Shown here: positions 9,172 to 20,811 of the stretch, one piece after another
Numbering within the stretch: position 1 is the first letter of the stretch
How the letters are laid out: each line of letters begins with the position of its first letter
NCBI RefSeq assembly: GCF_029024465.1
Contig: NZ_CP118950.1
Coordinates: forward strand, 682,001 to 746,000
Direction: 5' to 3'
Origin: Lactococcus garvieae subsp. garvieae
GTDB lineage: Bacteria > Bacillota > Bacilli > Lactobacillales > Streptococcaceae
Length of the DNA stretch: 64,000 nucleotides
The notes under the pieces: model-generated
The model's input: the letters and a program-made list of their open reading frames with translations, nothing else
Databases searched by the model: none
Told to the model about the DNA's origin: nothing
Position numbers and translations under genes: made by a program

Positions 9172-9209
9172 AAACCAAGCACTCTGAATTCAGAGTGCTT
9201 GGTTTTTTA
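9172..9209. terminator. Bidirectional terminator between permease gene and spx
   Basis: AAAACCAAGCACTCTGA and TCAGAGTGCTTGGTTTT arms with almost no loop, with A and T runs on both sides. It serves the plus-strand exporter operon and the minus-strand Spx gene, whose stop codon touches it. Confidence 0.92.
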
Positions 9210-9644
9210 TTAACTTGCATGAATATGGAAGTCGCGTTCCAATACAATATCACGTACTTTACGACTAATATCGTTCAATCTTATCTCCCGAACAGGACGT
9301 GGGAGAAATTTTCGGATATCATCGTCATTGTAACCAATCTGAAGGCGCTTGTCATCCAGAATAAGGGGCCGACGTAAAATTGAACGATTTTCTTTCATGA
9401 TTGTAACCAGAGTATTTAAAGAAAATTGCTCAAGGTTTAAGGATAAGCTCTGATAAGCACGGCTTCTTTTGGAAATAATTTCCTCCGTACCATTTTCAGT
9501 TAAAGCGAGTATTTCAAGAAAGTCCTCTTTCTTAATATCATCTGTGAGAAGATTTATTTCTTGAAAATCTACACCGTTGTCAACGAGCCATTTTTTTGCT
9601 TTTTGGCTTGAGCTGCAACCAGCAACTGTATAAATTTTTATCAT
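9210..9644 (-). CDS. Spx/ArsC-family transcriptional regulator
   Basis: 144 residues with the thioredoxin-like Spx fold: an N-terminal active-site region, RSRAYQS near 70, and RRPLILDDKRLQIGYNDDDI near 100, which is diagnostic of the family. Spx binds the RNA polymerase alpha C-terminal domain and redirects transcription under thiol or envelope stress. The redox switch reads CSSS here instead of CXXC, so only the first Cys is kept, as in some paralogues of lactic acid bacteria. Lactococci carry several Spx copies; the SpxB copy is a CesSR target that induces oatA. Which paralogue this is cannot be settled from sequence alone. The start has a strong AAGGAGG site. Confidence 0.85.
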   Translation of the reverse strand: MIKIYTVAGCSSSQKAKKWLVDNGVDFQEINLLTDDIKKEDFLEILALTENGTEEIISKRSRAYQSLSLNLEQFSLNTLVTIMKENRSILRRPLILDDKRLQIGYNDDDIRKFLPRPVREIRLNDISRKVRDIVLERDFHIHAS

Positions 9645-9695
9645 ATTATCCTCCTTGGCGGAAATCTTATTTATTTCTAATTTACTTATGAGTTA

Positions 9696-9723
9696 ATTAT
9701 AACATTTTTTCGAAAAGTGTCAA
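9696..9723 (-). promoter_or_regulatory. Consensus sigma-A promoter of spx-family gene
   Basis: On the minus strand TTGACA-N16-TATAAT, a near-perfect promoter about 50 bases before the start codon. The spacer contains the palindrome TTTTCGAAAA, which could be an operator. Confidence 0.85.
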
Positions 9724-9978
9724 GGGTATTATTAAAAAAATTTAATCATAAATTTATAATTGAATGTAAAACCGGTACCTTTTGCTTGAAACACAGGTTT
9801 TTTAATATGTTTAGAGAAACAGAACAAAATGATTTCCCCAAAAAAAACAAAGGGTTTTTTCTTTTTTTATTTATTATCTAGAATACGCTTTCTATTTAAT
9901 GTAATTCTTATTACTTCTTGTTGATACAAAATTTTTTCACTGAATTCTCTCAAGGGAGAGTTCTCCCAAAGTTTTCAT

Positions 9979-10007
9979 TTGACTGCTTCTTTAGAAAATG
10001 ATATTCT
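9979..10007 (+). promoter_or_regulatory. Promoter of carB
   Basis: TTGACT-N17-TATTCT, 20 bases before the PyrR-binding sequence of the carB leader. The preceding 250 bases (9724-9978) are A+T-rich and hold no gene that I can support. Confidence 0.75.
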
Positions 10008-10027
10008 ACTAAAGATAAAACTTTTAA

Positions 10028-10138
10028 ACTGGTCCAGAGAGGCTAGCAAGGTTGTGAACATGAATATTAAATCCTTTTGAATCAAAAGGGAATACTCTAT
10101 CTTCTTTGCACTTGCTGTTTCTGGCAGGTGCTTTTTTC
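10028..10138 (+). promoter_or_regulatory. PyrR-dependent attenuator in the carB leader
   Basis: GTCCAGAGAGGCTAGCAAGG (10032-10051) fits the PyrR RNA-binding consensus and is identical to the copy before pyrK. A CCTTTT/AAAAGG hairpin follows at 10072-10090, then a terminator with arms GCACTTGC and GCAGGTGC and six T. With UMP bound, PyrR favours the terminator; without it an antiterminator forms. This ties carB to the pyrimidine regulon. Confidence 0.9.
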
Positions 10139-10228
10139 TTAAAATTCTTAGGAAATGAGAAATTCCTGGCAGAGAGCGGTACAAAGTTTATCTCACAGCT
10201 GCTTTGGAATTTTAGAAATGGGGATACT

Positions 10229-13200
10229 ATGCCAAAACGTACGGATATTAAGAAGATTATGATTATCGGTTCAGGACCGATCGTTATTGGTCAGGCTGCT
10301 GAATTTGACTATGCTGGTACTCAAGCCTGCTTAGCACTTAAAGAAGAAGGCTATCAAGTTATTTTGGTCAATTCTAATCCAGCAACGATTATGACTGACC
10401 GTGAAATTGCTGATAAGGTTTATATTGAGCCAATTACGCTGGAGTTTGTCAGCAAAATCCTGCGCAAAGAAAGACCAGATGCCCTCTTGCCAACCTTAGG
10501 TGGTCAAACAGGGCTCAATATGGCGATGGAATTAGCGGAAAGCGGTATTTTGGAAGAACTTTCGGTTGAACTTTTAGGTACAAAGTTATCTGCTATTGAT
10601 CGGGCAGAAGACCGTGAATTATTTAAAGAACTCTGCGAAAGTATTGGAGAACCTTTGTGCGAATCCGAAATTGCCACAACGGTTGAAGAAGCAGTTGCTC
10701 AAGCAAAAGAGATTGGCTACCCAATCATCGTCCGTCCAGCCTTTACGATGGGGGGAACTGGAGGTGGAATTTGTGACAACGAAACGGCACTTCGTGAGGT
10801 AGTGGCCAATGGCTTAAAACTTTCTCCAGTGACCCAATGTTTGATTGAAAAATCTATTGCCGGTTATAAAGAAATAGAATACGAAGTGATGCGGGACTCG
10901 GCAGATAATGCGATTGTAGTTTGTAACATGGAAAACTTTGATCCTGTAGGCATCCATACAGGGGATTCGATTGTGTTCGCACCTAGTCAAACCTTGTCAG
11001 ATGTGGAATACCAAATGCTTCGTGATGCGTCATTAAAAATCATTCGTGCTTTGAAAATCGAAGGGGGCTGTAATGTTCAGCTTGCTTTGGACCCACATTC
11101 TTACAAATATTATGTGATTGAAGTAAATCCACGTGTCTCACGCTCCTCTGCTTTGGCTTCTAAAGCGACAGGCTATCCGATCGCTAAGATGTCGGCCAAG
11201 ATTGCAGTCGGAATGACATTGGATGAAATCATCAATCCTGTAACAAACACGACTTATGCTATGTTTGAGCCCGCTCTTGACTACGTTGTCTCTAAAATTG
11301 CCCGTTTCCCCTTTGATAAATTTGAAAATGGTGATCGTAATCTCGGTACGCAAATGAAAGCGACGGGAGAGGTAATGGCTATCGGTCGTAATATCGAAGA
11401 AAGCCTACTCAAGGCAGTGCGTTCATTGGAGATAGGTGTGAGCCACAACCGTTTAGAAGGCGCTGAAGAAGTTACAGAAGAGTTCTTATACGAAAAAATT
11501 ATTAAAGCACAGGATGACCGTCTCTTCTATATTTCCGAAGCAATTCGCCGTGGTATTCCCATTGAAGAAATTGCGTCATTAAGTAAGATTGATATTTTCT
11601 TCCTAGACAAATTGCTACATATCGTTGAGATTGAAAAAGAGTTAGAACTGAATGTTTTTGACCCAGAAATTTTGAAAACAGCCAAGAAAAATGGTTTTTC
11701 AGATAAAGAAATTGCTCGCCTTTGGAATGTGACAGAGTCAGAAGTGCGTCGTCGTCGCAAAGATGGTGAAATTCTTCCGGTTTACAAAATGGTAGATACT
11801 TGTGCTGCTGAATTTGAAAGTAGCACACCATATTTTTACTCATCTTATGCGTGGGAGAACGAATCTGAAAAATCTGAAAAGGAAAAAATCCTTGTTTTAG
11901 GTTCAGGGCCAATCCGTATCGGTCAAGGCGTCGAGTTTGACTATGCGACCGTTCATTCTGTTAAAGCAATCCAAGCTTTAGGCTATGAAGCAATTATCGT
12001 CAACAGCAATCCAGAGACAGTTTCTACTGATTTTTCAATTTCGGATAAACTCTACTTTGAACCTTTGACTTTCGAAGATGTCATGAACATTATTGATTTA
12101 GAGGAGCCTAAAGGTGTAATCGTTCAGTTTGGTGGACAGACAGCCATTAATTTAGCGCAACCTTTAGAAAAAGCAGGCGTACCTATCTTAGGGACACAAG
12201 TAGCAGACCTTGAACGTGCAGAAGATCGGGATTCATTTGAAAAGGCTTTGTCCGACTTGGATATTCCACAACCGCCGGGAGCAACAGCCACTAATGAAGA
12301 AGAAGCGGTTGCCAATGCTGAAAAAATAGGTTATCCTGTCCTGTTACGACCATCTTTTGTCTTAGGTGGGCGCGCTATGGAAATCATCGACAATGAAGCT
12401 GATTTGCGTAATTATATGAACCGTGCAGTTAAGGCGTCGCCAGAACACCCAGTATTAGTAGATAGCTATTTGACGGGACAAGAGTGTGAAGTTGATGCTA
12501 TTTGTGATGGAAAAGATGTTTTGTTGCCAGGAATCATGGAGCACATTGAACGTGCGGGGGTGCATTCGGGAGACTCCATGGCTGTTTATCCACCGCAAAC
12601 CTTCAGTCCTGAAATTATTGAGACAATCGTGGATTATACTAAACGATTGGCAGAAGGTTTAAACTGCATCGGTATGATGAACATTCAGTTCGTCATCCAC
12701 GAGGAAAAAGTTTATGTTATCGAAGTCAATCCACGGGCTTCACGCACAGTACCTTTCTTATCAAAAGTTACAGGAATTCCGATGGCACAACTTGCCACAC
12801 AGATGATTTTAGGGAAAACACTAGCAGAGCTTGGTTATGCCTCAGGTCTTGCCCCAGAATCTGAACTTGTCCACATCAAAGCGCCTGTCTTCAGCTTTAG
12901 TAAATTAGCAAAAGTGGATAGTCTTCTCGGTCCAGAGATGAAATCAACGGGTGAAGTGATGGGCTCAGATACAACCTTAGAAAAGGCGCTTTATAAGTCT
13001 TTTGAAGCTTCCAAACTACACATGGCTGACCATGGGTCAATTCTCTTTACAGTGGCCGATGAAGATAAAGCAGAAGCCTTAGAGATGGCAAGGCGCTTTG
13101 CTGAGATTGGCTATTCACTCGTAGCGACTTCTGGAACTGCACAGTACCTCAAAACCGCAGGCCTTTATGTTCGAGAAGTTGGTAAAGTAACGGAGTCAAC

Positions 13201-13414
13201 GGAAGACACAGTTATCGATGACATTCGTAAGGGACGTGTTCAAGCTATTGTCAATACCATGGGAAGTAAACGCGTATCAACACAAGAAACGGACGGCTTC
13301 CTTATTCGTCAAGAAGCAATCAGTCGTGGTATTCCACTCTTTACAGCTTTAGACACAGCAGAAGCTATCCTCCGTGTGCTGGAGAGTCGCTCATTTACAA
13401 TGAATATCATTTAA
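10229..13414 (+). CDS. carB: Carbamoyl-phosphate synthase large subunit
   Basis: 1061 residues, normal for CarB. It makes carbamoyl phosphate from bicarbonate, glutamine-derived ammonia and two ATP, for pyrimidine and arginine synthesis. The two homologous synthetase halves each start with a GSGPI(V/R)IGQ nucleotide-binding loop (residues about 13 and 554), with ATP-grasp domains in each half and a C-terminal MGS-like allosteric domain at about 930-1061. Start ATG 10229 gives the canonical [11 protein letters not shown]-terminus; the open frame before it overlaps the attenuator. The small subunit gene carA is not here; in Lactococcus carB is known to stand alone. Confidence 0.96.
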   Translation: MPKRTDIKKIMIIGSGPIVIGQAAEFDYAGTQACLALKEEGYQVILVNSNPATIMTDREIADKVYIEPITLEFVSKILRKERPDALLPTLGGQTGLNMAMELAESGILEELSVELLGTKLSAIDRAEDRELFKELCESIGEPLCESEIATTVEEAVAQAKEIGYPIIVRPAFTMGGTGGGICDNETALREVVANGLKLSPVTQCLIEKSIAGYKEIEYEVMRDSADNAIVVCNMENFDPVGIHTGDSIVFAPSQTLSDVEYQMLRDASLKIIRALKIEGGCNVQLALDPHSYKYYVIEVNPRVSRSSALASKATGYPIAKMSAKIAVGMTLDEIINPVTNTTYAMFEPALDYVVSKIARFPFDKFENGDRNLGTQMKATGEVMAIGRNIEESLLKAVRSLEIGVSHNRLEGAEEVTEEFLYEKIIKAQDDRLFYISEAIRRGIPIEEIASLSKIDIFFLDKLLHIVEIEKELELNVFDPEILKTAKKNGFSDKEIARLWNVTESEVRRRRKDGEILPVYKMVDTCAAEFESSTPYFYSSYAWENESEKSEKEKILVLGSGPIRIGQGVEFDYATVHSVKAIQALGYEAIIVNSNPETVSTDFSISDKLYFEPLTFEDVMNIIDLEEPKGVIVQFGGQTAINLAQPLEKAGVPILGTQVADLERAEDRDSFEKALSDLDIPQPPGATATNEEEAVANAEKIGYPVLLRPSFVLGGRAMEIIDNEADLRNYMNRAVKASPEHPVLVDSYLTGQECEVDAICDGKDVLLPGIMEHIERAGVHSGDSMAVYPPQTFSPEIIETIVDYTKRLAEGLNCIGMMNIQFVIHEEKVYVIEVNPRASRTVPFLSKVTGIPMAQLATQMILGKTLAELGYASGLAPESELVHIKAPVFSFSKLAKVDSLLGPEMKSTGEVMGSDTTLEKALYKSFEASKLHMADHGSILFTVADEDKAEALEMARRFAEIGYSLVATSGTAQYLKTAGLYVREVGKVTESTEDTVIDDIRKGRVQAIVNTMGSKRVSTQETDGFLIRQEAISRGIPLFTALDTAEAILRVLESRSFTMNII

Positions 13415-13416
13415 AC

Positions 13417-13446
13417 AAAAAAGGCAGTTCTCGTCTGCCTTTTTTG
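13417..13446 (+). terminator. Intrinsic terminator after carB
   Basis: AAAAAAGGCAG and CTGCCTTTTTT arms with a 7-base loop. Confidence 0.92.
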
Positions 13447-13489
13447 TTGTGAAGTTGACTTGATGGAAGATGCGAAGCGGGGCCACTTT

Positions 13490-13498
13490 TGGTACAAT
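13490..13498 (+). promoter_or_regulatory. Extended -10 promoter; likely leaderless transcript
   Basis: TGG followed by TACAAT at 13493-13498. The ATG of the pseudouridine synthase gene is at 13506, 7 bases beyond, so the transcript would start at the start codon. An AGGAG at 13501-13505 abuts the ATG and is too close to act as a ribosome binding site. Confidence 0.6.
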
Positions 13499-13505
13499 AG
13501 AGGAG

Positions 13506-14039
13506 ATGATATTACTATTTAATAAACCCTTTGACGTACTCACAAAATTTACTGATGCTGAAAATCGTAAAACACTAAAAGATTATATTGATATACCTAA
13601 TGTATATGCAGCTGGACGACTCGATAAGGACAGTGAAGGCTTACTTTTACTGACAGATGATGGAAAGTTAAACCATAAGCTAACGGATCCAAAATCCAAG
13701 TCTTACAAGACCTATCTTGTACAGGTGGAGGGAGAATTTACTGAGGCCGCAGCGCAAAAACTCCGTGCAGGTGTTTTGCTTAAAGATGGTAAAACACTTC
13801 CGGCGAAAGTAAGACGCGTTTCAGAGCCAGAGTGGCTCTGGGAGAGAACGCCACCTATTCGTGAGCGAAAATCAATACCCACAAGCTGGGTTGAAATTTC
13901 TATCAAAGAAGGAAAAAATCGTCAAGTACGTCGAATGACAGCCCATGTTGGTTTTCCAACATTACGCTTAATCCGTACAAAAATTGGAAATTATGAATTG
14001 GGAAATCTTCCTTCAGGAAAGTATAAAATAATAAAATAA
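13506..14039 (+). CDS. Pseudouridine synthase, RsuA family, RluE-like short form
   Basis: 177 residues forming only the RsuA-type catalytic domain, without the S4 RNA-binding domain of RsuA/RluB; this short form matches RluE, which modifies 23S rRNA. The catalytic Asp lies in [17 protein letters not shown] near residue 37, and the basic [11 protein letters not shown] motif near 138 is diagnostic. ATG 13506 gives the family-typical [12 protein letters not shown] start. The target uridine is inferred. It is separated from carB by a terminator and has its own promoter. Confidence 0.87.
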   Translation: MILLFNKPFDVLTKFTDAENRKTLKDYIDIPNVYAAGRLDKDSEGLLLLTDDGKLNHKLTDPKSKSYKTYLVQVEGEFTEAAAQKLRAGVLLKDGKTLPAKVRRVSEPEWLWERTPPIRERKSIPTSWVEISIKEGKNRQVRRMTAHVGFPTLRLIRTKIGNYELGNLPSGKYKIIK

Positions 14040-14061
14040 AAAGAGCACATGCTCTTTTTTA
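14038..14061. terminator. Bidirectional terminator
   Basis: AAAAGAGCA/TGCTCTTTT arms flanked by A and T runs, between the convergent pseudouridine synthase gene and the YdjH-like gene. Confidence 0.8.
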
Positions 14062-14066
14062 TTTTA

Positions 14067-14864
14067 TTAAAAACTCCGTCCACCGCCAGAACCACCGCCA
14101 CCAGAGAAGCCTCCACCACTAGAGTTATTATTTCTAGGAATGCGGCGTGTAGTAATGAAGGAGTTGACCAACGTATCGCTTTGTTTGGACAAGTTGAGTT
14201 TTCCGTTCTCTTGATAACCATAATTCCAGTGTGCACCCATCTTTAATTGATAGCGAGAAACCAGAATAATAACAAAGGCACCAGCCGAGATGAGGGCAAG
14301 AATAACGGCAATGAGAATATAAGCCGGACGGAAGGAACGATGGAAAGTAACGGCTCCCGTTTGTGGGTCAACTGTATATTTTCGTCCTCCAGGTATTCCC
14401 TGTTCATAATAATGTGTCACTTGTGCATAGAAACTCTCGATGGCCTGTTGATAATTCCCATCGGATAATTGGGGCTGCACAACATCTAAAATCGACTCAA
14501 TCCGAGAAGAAGTAATGTAATGCTTCAAATTTCCTGTTGCCCAGATATAAAGCTTCCGTTGTGACATATTAATCATTAAGACAATACCATTATTCCCTTG
14601 CCCAACTTTTTGGGCTAAATAATTAACCGCAAAATCTTTGGGTGACTCAGTATTATCCATAGTTGTGACTACAAATATCCCAGCTTTGGTCTGATTTGCA
14701 AGAAGTTGAGCTTCTTGCTCAAGGGATTGTGTTGGGCCAGTCAAAAGACCAGCCTGATCATCAATACCTACTTGTTGTGCAAAACTTTTTTTAGTGAAAG
14801 CAAACAGGGCAAAAAGTGTAATTACTGTAAAAAGTAGTGTTAAAAATATTCGTTTCTTTTTCAT
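14067..14864 (-). CDS. TPM-domain membrane protein, YdjH/YgcG type
   Basis: 265 residues: signal peptide or anchor at about 5-28, an extracytoplasmic TPM domain at about 30-150 (VGQGNNGIVLMINMSQRKLY region), a transmembrane helix near 175-195, and a C-terminal Gly/Ser tail ending GGGGSGGGRSF. TPM proteins with a GGG-rich end are known as YgcG/YdjH; their biochemical role is unclear. ATG 14864 overlaps the stop of the upstream zinc-ribbon gene (ATGA), so translation is coupled; a GTG 12 bases earlier is the alternative. Confidence 0.82.
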   Translation of the reverse strand: MKKKRIFLTLLFTVITLFALFAFTKKSFAQQVGIDDQAGLLTGPTQSLEQEAQLLANQTKAGIFVVTTMDNTESPKDFAVNYLAQKVGQGNNGIVLMINMSQRKLYIWATGNLKHYITSSRIESILDVVQPQLSDGNYQQAIESFYAQVTHYYEQGIPGGRKYTVDPQTGAVTFHRSFRPAYILIAVILALISAGAFVIILVSRYQLKMGAHWNYGYQENGKLNLSKQSDTLVNSFITTRRIPRNNNSSGGGFSGGGGSGGGRSF

Positions 14865-15961
14865 GAGACAAACCACCCCACAATCACTCCAAGTATAAGC
14901 ACGGAAATGAAAATAAGAAGTGCCACCAGAACGAGTTTCATTTTATCCACAGGAAGGATCCCAGCAGTTTTACCTGTTTGGCCATTCATCGCATAATAGA
15001 AAAGTTTATCACTATTTTTTTGACGATAGGTCACGAGCCAGAGGGGTAAAAGCACATAATCACTTTCCAAATTCTTAATATTTTGTTGAGATTGGACACT
15101 GGTAACAGCAGTATAACCTTGGATTGTGTCCCGCATGAGTGCTTCGGAATACTGACGTAATTCGCTATCCACGCGTTCTTTGATTTCCGCATACTCAATA
15201 TCTCTTTTTTCAGTTAAAAAACCTGAAAGATACTGATTTTTAAAAGATACTGCCTTAGATAAATCGAAGGGTTGAACGGCGCCGACCATTTTTTCAGGTT
15301 CATTTTTTTTCAAGGCATTTTTAACTAAGTCTTGAAAAGTGCTCTTCCCTTCTCGGATGACTTGGTATTGTTTGGTTTCTGTGTATTCTAAATCTCCAAC
15401 AATCCAGACCCGGATCCTATTGGCACGTGCTTGTAATTGTCCTTCTAAATCTGCACCGACAACCCAATAAGGGAAATAAACACCTTGAAGTTGCTTGATT
15501 TGTTTTTTATCAAAGAAATCTTTGGGGACAAATTTCTTTTTGCCCACCCAGTCGAGGAAAGCTTTTTCAGCATCCTTCTGTTCAATCTGGAAGGGGAGCA
15601 CTTTTTCGGGGAGAAATTTCCCGGAGAGGCGCTCTGAAAGAACGACGGGATTGTGACAATAATAGCAGAAAGTAGAAGCAGTAGTTGCATCTGTCACAAT
15701 TTCGGCGCCACATGAAGGACAAACAAAGAGCCCAACCTGATCGTCAATCGGTGATTCTGCAGTATCCGCTTCTAGAGGAACATCTGGGACACTTTTTTCT
15801 GATATTCCTTTGTCTTCTTGTTTAGCTTCAAAGGCAGTAACTTCCTCCTCCGTAAAAGTAGACAAGCAGTACTGGCAATGAAACTTTTGACTTTTAGGAT
15901 CAAATAAGAGGGGACCGCCACAGTTAGGACAGAGATGGGTGAGAACCTTTGACTGGCTCAT
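14861..15961 (-). CDS. Zinc-ribbon membrane protein, YdjG type
   Basis: 366 residues. Two zinc ribbons lie in the N-terminal third: CPNCGG/CQYC near 11-32 and CPSCGAE/CYYC near 80-105. A long soluble region follows, ending in one C-terminal transmembrane helix at about 340-362. It matches Bacillus subtilis YdjG, partner of YdjH and YdjI next to pspA. Annotation as a TFIIB-like or helicase-like protein in databases reflects only the ribbon. The gene lies between the SPFH gene and the TPM gene with tight spacing, so the three form an operon. Confidence 0.8.
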   Translation of the reverse strand: MSQSKVLTHLCPNCGGPLLFDPKSQKFHCQYCLSTFTEEEVTAFEAKQEDKGISEKSVPDVPLEADTAESPIDDQVGLFVCPSCGAEIVTDATTASTFCYYCHNPVVLSERLSGKFLPEKVLPFQIEQKDAEKAFLDWVGKKKFVPKDFFDKKQIKQLQGVYFPYWVVGADLEGQLQARANRIRVWIVGDLEYTETKQYQVIREGKSTFQDLVKNALKKNEPEKMVGAVQPFDLSKAVSFKNQYLSGFLTEKRDIEYAEIKERVDSELRQYSEALMRDTIQGYTAVTSVQSQQNIKNLESDYVLLPLWLVTYRQKNSDKLFYYAMNGQTGKTAGILPVDKMKLVLVALLIFISVLILGVIVGWFVS

Positions 15962-15982
15962 AATTTACCTCTTTTCTGATTT

Positions 15983-17212
15983 TTATAAAGGTTTAGCAAC
16001 GAAAGGTTGCCCACATTCCGGACAGAATTTTGGCACACCATTCGCTAAATTAACGACTGCATTACAAGCTGAACAAGCCATTTCAATCTTTAAGTTAGCT
16101 GCGGCTTCAGGTTTTTTCTCCCCACAGTTAGAACAGAATTTACCCGCGTTTTCTGTACCACAAGCTGAACATGTCCACATATCTTCCGATTTTGTCGCAG
16201 TCTTTTCTTGCTGAGCCATTTGAGCTTGGTTTGATGCACTGGCTTGACCAAGAACATCTCCCGCTTGGTTCATTCCCATACCCATTCCCATAAAGGCTTG
16301 CATGGCTCCACCCGTATTGCTTCCAGCTGCTTCAATACCACGTGCCACAGCGCCTTGCATATAGCCTTCACGGACACTTGGATCACCGAGCATTGCCCCT
16401 TGATTACGCATATTGATTAGCTTTTGGCTATCATCTGTGTAACTGATTGAGCTTACAGCAACAGCGACTACTTCGATTCCACGAAGTTTACGCCATTCTT
16501 CGTCAAGTGTATCTGCCATATATTTTGAAAGTTCAACAGATTTTGAAGGGAGGAAAGAAACGCGCTCACCTTGCGCGGAGTAGAGATTGATTGATGTATT
16601 TAATGCTGTTAAAAATTCTTGGAGATATTGTTCGTTGATATCTGAAATTTCAACTTGCGTTTGATTTTTAGGAATAGCATTAGCATAGAACAAGATAGGG
16701 TCTGTAATTCTTATCGAATATGTTCCGTGCGTACGGAGAAAGAGTTCCGCATTGTAGAAGTTATCAAAGTATTGTAAAGGCGTTGCTGTTCCAAACTTAA
16801 TACCTTTAATTTCTTGAAGGTTAATATAGAAAACTTCTTGTTTTTGAGGTGTCACACCACCAAATTTAAAACGGAAGAAGGCTTCTTGAACAGATTCTTT
16901 AAGTCCACCGTTAAACATAGAAGGTGCAGTATCATTTTTGACCGTATAATAACCTTCCTCTGCGGTATAGTCAATAATTTTACCACCGTCAACGAGGAGC
17001 ATCATCATATTAGGATAAACATGCACGACAGATCCATCTGTGATGACGTCCGAAGTTCCTTTACGATTGCTACCACGTTTATCGTCCTTGCGCACCATAA
17101 CACCTTTTGTCATGACGGTTTGATCGGACATATCTTCTGGTTCGATGACTTCAAGCCATTGATCGGCCAACGTTCCTCCGATGCTACTTGTCGCTGCTTT
17201 AATGATACCCAT
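15983..17212 (-). CDS. SPFH-domain protein with C-terminal zinc ribbons, YdjI type
   Basis: 409 residues: an SPFH (stomatin/flotillin-like) domain at about 20-270, a Gly/Met/Gln-rich linker (GMGMGMNQAG region near 305), then two zinc ribbons, CSACGTENAGKFCSNCG (about 347) and CSACNAV..CPECGQ (about 382). B. subtilis YdjI localises PspA at stressed membranes together with YdjG and YdjH. Here the three-gene set is kept but no pspA is next to it. The start has a CAGGAGAAA site and a -10 TATAAT about 40 bases upstream. Confidence 0.82.
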   Translation of the reverse strand: MGIIKAATSSIGGTLADQWLEVIEPEDMSDQTVMTKGVMVRKDDKRGSNRKGTSDVITDGSVVHVYPNMMMLLVDGGKIIDYTAEEGYYTVKNDTAPSMFNGGLKESVQEAFFRFKFGGVTPQKQEVFYINLQEIKGIKFGTATPLQYFDNFYNAELFLRTHGTYSIRITDPILFYANAIPKNQTQVEISDINEQYLQEFLTALNTSINLYSAQGERVSFLPSKSVELSKYMADTLDEEWRKLRGIEVVAVAVSSISYTDDSQKLINMRNQGAMLGDPSVREGYMQGAVARGIEAAGSNTGGAMQAFMGMGMGMNQAGDVLGQASASNQAQMAQQEKTATKSEDMWTCSACGTENAGKFCSNCGEKKPEAAANLKIEMACSACNAVVNLANGVPKFCPECGQPFVAKPL

Positions 17213-17248
17213 ATTTTTCTCCTGTCTTTATTTAAATTACACGCTTTC

Positions 17249-17257
17249 ATTATACCA
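17249..17257 (-). promoter_or_regulatory. Extended -10 promoter of the YdjI-type operon
   Basis: On the minus strand TGG-TATAAT, 37 bases before the start codon; no clear -35. Confidence 0.6.
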
Positions 17258-17303
17258 TATAAAGAAAGGAATTTTTTACAACTTGAGTAGGATTTATTGC
17301 TTC

Positions 17304-17332
17304 TTGTAATTCCTCTTAATTTAGGTTATAAT
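17304..17332 (+). promoter_or_regulatory. Promoter of pyrK-pyrDB-pyrF
   Basis: TTGTAA-N17-TATAAT, followed 20 bases later by the PyrR-binding sequence. Confidence 0.8.
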
Positions 17333-17348
17333 ACTTTAAAACCTTTAA

Positions 17349-17474
17349 CTTAGTCCAGAGAGGCTAGCAAGGATACGATAAATTATATCTCCCTTTATTT
17401 CGCGTACTTTTGTATGCGTAAAGGAAGATAGACGCTTTGTGTACACCTGCAGCCCTCTGCAGGTGTTTTTTATT
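17349..17474 (+). promoter_or_regulatory. PyrR-dependent attenuator before pyrK
   Basis: PyrR-binding sequence GTCCAGAGAGGCTAGCAAGG at 17353-17372, then a terminator with arms ACACCTGCAG (17443-17452) and CTGCAGGTGT (17457-17466), loop CCCT and a T run. From 17475 to 17630 only a weak 30-codon frame (17482-17574) is seen, without a ribosome binding site; I do not call it. Confidence 0.92.
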
Positions 17475-17630
17475 GTCATTCTATGAGAAGGACAACACGC
17501 AAGAAAGCGAAGCGACTTCTGAACCGTCAGTCATTCTTTTTGCTTGAATGCGTTGGCTTATTGCAGCTAAAGTAATCGTGAACTGAAGAACACATTGACT
17601 AATAGATTCGTTTTATAAAAAGGAGGAGTG

Positions 17631-20065
<2,435 letters not shown>

Positions 20066-20070
20066 TAAAG

Positions 20071-20099
20071 AAAAAGCTCTGAATGAACCAGAGCTTTTT
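20071..20099. terminator. Bidirectional terminator between pyrF and rsmG
   Basis: AAAAAGCTCTG and CAGAGCTTTTT arms with a 7-base loop; overlaps the rsmG stop codon on the minus strand. Confidence 0.9.
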
Positions 20100-20811
20100 A
20101 AAGTGGCTTTTTATTAGGGATACCCGCTTTACGTGGGTACTTTTTCGGTGTTTCTTTTTTCTTTTCAATGAGAGCAATATGCCGCTCGTCGCCATTTGGA
20201 AGTTGATAATCAATTTGTTCGATAAACTTGCTTCCTAAGACGGCAATTGCATGTTTAGCGTCAGAAAGTTCTTCATCAAACTTAGCCGCTTTAAGCGACA
20301 AGAGATGCCCATTTTTCTTCAGAAAAGGAATTGTGAGTTCAGAGAGTACACTGAGGCGCGCAACTGCGCGTGCTGTAACAATGTCAAATTGAGCCCGGTA
20401 GAGGGGATTTTGGCCAAAGTCCTCAGCGCGACCGTGCAATAAAGTCACTTGCTCTAAGTGCAACTCTTTTGATAAAAGAGACAAGAAGTTGATGCGCTTA
20501 TTCAGCGAATCAATAATAGTTACTTGTAGCTCTGGGAAAATAATCTTCATTGGCAGACTAGGAAATCCTGCTCCAGCACCAATATCAAGAATTTTTAGAG
20601 GCTCATTTTGAATGAGCTTATAGAGAATTGGTGCAATTGAATCATAGAAATGTTTGAGAAAGACTTCTTTTTTCTCTGTAATTGCCGTCAGGTTAATTTT
20701 TTCATTCCATTCAACGAGAAGCTCAAAATAGCGTTCAAATTGTTCTTTTTGTTGTTCACTTAAGAAAATGTCAAAAGTTTCAAGTTGCGCATAAAATTCT
20801 TCAGGGTTCAT
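20098..20811 (-). CDS. rsmG: 16S rRNA (guanine527-N7)-methyltransferase
   Basis: 237 residues, GidB/RsmG family, which methylates G527 of 16S rRNA. The SAM-binding motif [16 protein letters not shown] is near 70, and [12 protein letters not shown] near 143 is typical of RsmG. Loss in other bacteria gives low-level streptomycin resistance. The ATG shares its A with the stop codon of the upstream polyprenyl synthase gene (TAATG), so the two are coupled. The terminal basic stretch [15 protein letters not shown] is normal for the family. Confidence 0.93.
   Translation of the reverse strand: MNPEEFYAQLETFDIFLSEQQKEQFERYFELLVEWNEKINLTAITEKKEVFLKHFYDSIAPILYKLIQNEPLKILDIGAGAGFPSLPMKIIFPELQVTIIDSLNKRINFLSLLSKELHLEQVTLLHGRAEDFGQNPLYRAQFDIVTARAVARLSVLSELTIPFLKKNGHLLSLKAAKFDEELSDAKHAIAVLGSKFIEQIDYQLPNGDERHIALIEKKKETPKKYPRKAGIPNKKPL

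Noticed and set aside
9724-9978. Possible hairpins in the A+T-rich gap before carB
   Set aside because: Arms such as AAAACC/GGTTTT are short with long loops; nothing beyond the carB promoter can be supported.
10106-10228. Upstream extension of carB by 41 codons
   Set aside because: The extra codons are the attenuator terminator itself, and the canonical CarB N-terminus begins at 10229.
17482-17574. 30-codon frame after the pyrK attenuator (MRRTTRKKAKR...)
   Set aside because: No ribosome binding site and no link to PyrR control, which acts on RNA without a leader peptide.
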